A DNA stretch of 64,000 bases. Source: Pseudomonas viridiflava (GTDB taxonomy: Bacteria > Pseudomonadota > Gammaproteobacteria > Pseudomonadales > Pseudomonadaceae). Below, piece by piece: positions 62,423-64,000 of this stretch (positions are counted from its first letter, which is position 1; every line of letters starts with the position of its first letter). The notes under the pieces are model-generated. The model made no database searches, was not told where the DNA came from, and was given only the letters and a program-made list of their open reading frames with translations. Where the stretch lies: assembly GCF_900585905.1 (NCBI RefSeq), contig NZ_UTVH01000121.1:186001-250000 (forward strand), in the 5' to 3' direction. Made by a program: the position numbers and the translations under genes.

Positions 62423-62844
62423 TTCAGCACCCGCGCGACAGCCTCGGTAAAGACCGCTGGCGAGGCCAGTTGCATCTCCCGGTTCGCAATCAGTACCGCC
62501 ACCTGGGTGGTGGTGGCGCGAGTCATGCGTTCACCGGTTGCGGCATCGCTGATCAGGTAGTTGATCTTCAAGCGGTTCTCCCATTCCACCAGGCTGGCGC
62601 GCACGATCAGGCGTTGCCCGAACACCGCGCCGCGTACGTAGCGCAGCTGGATGTCGATGATCGGCCAGGCATAGCCGGATTCGAGCATCTGCGTGTAGGT
62701 GTGGCCGATGTGATCAAGCAGCGCACAGCGGGCGACTTCCAGGTATTTGATGTAGTGCCCGTGCCAGACCACGTTCATGGAATCGACGTCGAAAAACGGC
62801 ACCAGCACCTCGGTGTCGAGGTGTAACACGCCCGGGCTACGCAT
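62419..62844 (-). CDS. acyl-CoA thioesterase, 4-hydroxybenzoyl-CoA thioesterase type
   Basis: 141-residue hotdog thioesterase. The catalytic-type block PFFDVDSMNVVWHGHYIKYLE carries the Asp of the 4HBT family. It probably releases or edits acyl chains in APE synthesis (ApeK-like). The start MRSPGVLHLDTEVLV was chosen; it overlaps the ammonia-lyase stop by eight bases. Confidence 0.88.
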   Translation of the reverse strand: MRSPGVLHLDTEVLVPFFDVDSMNVVWHGHYIKYLEVARCALLDHIGHTYTQMLESGYAWPIIDIQLRYVRGAVFGQRLIVRASLVEWENRLKINYLISDAATGERMTRATTTQVAVLIANREMQLASPAVFTEAVARVLK

Positions 62845-64000
62845 GCAGCCTCCAGTGCCGGTCGGCGATGCGTTGCAGGCACAGGCGCAGTTCGCCTTCC
62901 AGCGCACGGTCTTCGATCACCGGCGCGAAGTCTTTTGTCAGTTGCACATGCATGGCGGCAAGCGCAGGCGGCAAGGGGCGCGCATCGGCGGCTCTGCCGC
63001 GCAGCCAGACACCCTGGTTGGCGGCGATCAAGGTGGCAGCGGCAACCTGCTCGGTCAGCTCCAGCACCCGGATGGCGTCGCGGGCCGCGATGGTGCCCAT
63101 GCTGACCTTGTCCTGATTGTGGCATTCGGTGGAACGTGAAAACACGCTGGCCGGCATGGTGTTCTTCAGCGCTTCGGCGGTCCAGGCACTGGTGCCGATC
63201 TGCACCGCCTTGAAGCCATGATTGAGCATGGCGCGATCCGCTGGCGCACCGGACAGGTTGCCTGGCAGGCCATGGTTATAGCGCTCATCCACCAGCAGCG
63301 CGAGTTGCCGATCCAGCAGATCGGCGACATTGGCCACCAGGTTCTTCAGGCTGTCCATGGCGAACGCAATGTGCCCGCCGTAGAAATGCCCGCCGTGCAG
63401 CACGCGCTCGGCTTCGGCGTCGATGATCGGGTTGTCGTTGGCGCTGTTGAGCTCGATTTCAATGAATGAACGCAGCCAGTTCAGGCTGTCCGCCAGCACG
63501 CCCAGCACATGCGGCGCGCAACGCAGCGAGTAACGGTCCTGCAGACGATGCAGCGGCGCGGCAGGAGCATCAATGGCCAGATCCTGGCGCAGCCACGCCG
63601 CCACCTGCATCTGCCCGGGATGCGGTTTGGCCTTGAACAGGCGCTCGTCGAAATGCTCGGGGTTACCCTGCAACGCAATCACGTTCATTGCCGTGATGCG
63701 CGTGGCCAACTGCAGCAGGTAGTCGGCGCGGGCGAAAGCCAGGCACGCGAGGCCGGTCATGACCGCCGTGCCGTTCATCAGCGCCAGCGCTTCCTTGGGG
63801 CGCAGCACCAGTGGCTGCCAGCCCAGCTGGCGATGCACGTCCAGCGCCGGGCGGCGCTCGCCGCGAAACATCACTTCGCGCTCGCCGGAGAGGGTCGCCG
63901 CCACATAAGACAGCGGCGTCAGGTCACCGCTGGCGCCGACCGAGCCTTCTTCCGGGATCAGTGGCAGCACGTCCTGATCGAGAAACGCCTGCAGCCGCTC
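62837..64000 (-). CDS. aromatic amino acid / histidine ammonia-lyase family, 3' part (start outside window)
   Basis: 387 residues visible, frame open through 64000. The MIO-forming Ala-Ser-Gly is in GSVGASGDLTPLSYV. Other family blocks are ALALMNGTAVMTGLA, QDRYSLRCAPHVLG and SANDNPIID. In APE clusters such lyases are thought to supply an aryl precursor from Tyr or Phe; the selectivity loop is not visible here. It heads the visible minus-strand gene run. Confidence 0.92.
   Translation of the reverse strand, partial: ERLQAFLDQDVLPLIPEEGSVGASGDLTPLSYVAATLSGEREVMFRGERRPALDVHRQLGWQPLVLRPKEALALMNGTAVMTGLACLAFARADYLLQLATRITAMNVIALQGNPEHFDERLFKAKPHPGQMQVAAWLRQDLAIDAPAAPLHRLQDRYSLRCAPHVLGVLADSLNWLRSFIEIELNSANDNPIIDAEAERVLHGGHFYGGHIAFAMDSLKNLVANVADLLDRQLALLVDERYNHGLPGNLSGAPADRAMLNHGFKAVQIGTSAWTAEALKNTMPASVFSRSTECHNQDKVSMGTIAARDAIRVLELTEQVAAATLIAANQGVWLRGRAADARPLPPALAAMHVQLTKDFAPVIEDRALEGELRLCLQRIADRHWRLHA

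Noticed and set aside
1..64000. CRISPR arrays, tRNA, rRNA genes, insertion sequences
   Set aside because: None seen by eye. The repeated elements are short REP/BIME types rather than spacer-repeat arrays or transposons.

Overview
The window is chromosomal DNA of a gammaproteobacterium of the genus Pseudomonas, probably of the P. syringae / P. fluorescens lineage. Four things point there: high-GC coding sequence, the gene order argS-SPOR-hslVU and pilMNOPQ-aroKB-damX-gltBD-hemE that is classical for Pseudomonas, a GacA-controlled RsmX-type small RNA, and many Pseudomonas-style REP elements. Species cannot be fixed by eye. No tRNA, rRNA, CRISPR array, phage or transposase gene was seen.

Layout. 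(1) 1-5.3 kb: two acyl-CoA dehydrogenase genes (the first cut by the window edge) flank a membrane GGDEF protein. They are followed by an rsmX-like sRNA with a textbook GacA box and a 53-residue Pmp3-type membrane protein. (2) 5.4-9.7 kb: two tandem chemoreceptors with McpS/McpQ-like architecture, separated by a REP-rich spacer. (3) 9.7-15.9 kb, minus strand: ubiE-ubiJ-ubiB-hisI-hisE-tatABC-rsmE, tightly packed and mostly overlapping. (4) 16-16.8 kb: a PHA-granule-region protein and a DUF971 protein sit 143 bp apart, where many pseudomonads carry the phaC1ZC2D-phaFI cluster; that cluster is absent. (5) 17-29.5 kb: hslVU, SPOR protein, argS, priA (minus); rpmE, a secreted nuclease and maeB (plus); mrcA (minus). 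(6) 29.7-44.4 kb, plus strand: pilMNOPQ, aroK, aroB, damX-like, gltB, gltD. (7) 44.7-52.2 kb: a 1114-residue dermonecrotic-toxin-like (DUF6543-type) protein, hemE, a Rid-family protein without the usual catalytic Arg, and a divergent MFS exporter/LysR pair. (8) 52.3-64 kb, minus strand: the distal part of an aryl polyene (APE, xanthomonadin-like pigment) cluster, running off the window end: ammonia-lyase, thioesterase, LolA-like carrier, MMPL exporter, flavin halogenase-like enzyme, methyltransferase, DUF3261 lipoprotein, KS, DH, KR, KS, then an unknown lipoprotein.

How the parts work together. Most of the window is housekeeping: quinone and histidine synthesis, Tat export, proteolysis, replication restart, type IV pilus assembly, shikimate pathway, ammonium assimilation, haem and cell wall. 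The accessory signal is in the rsmX locus, the loss of pha, the toxin-like protein and the APE cluster. The APE cluster carries a possible halogenase and two places where REP elements have become coding sequence.
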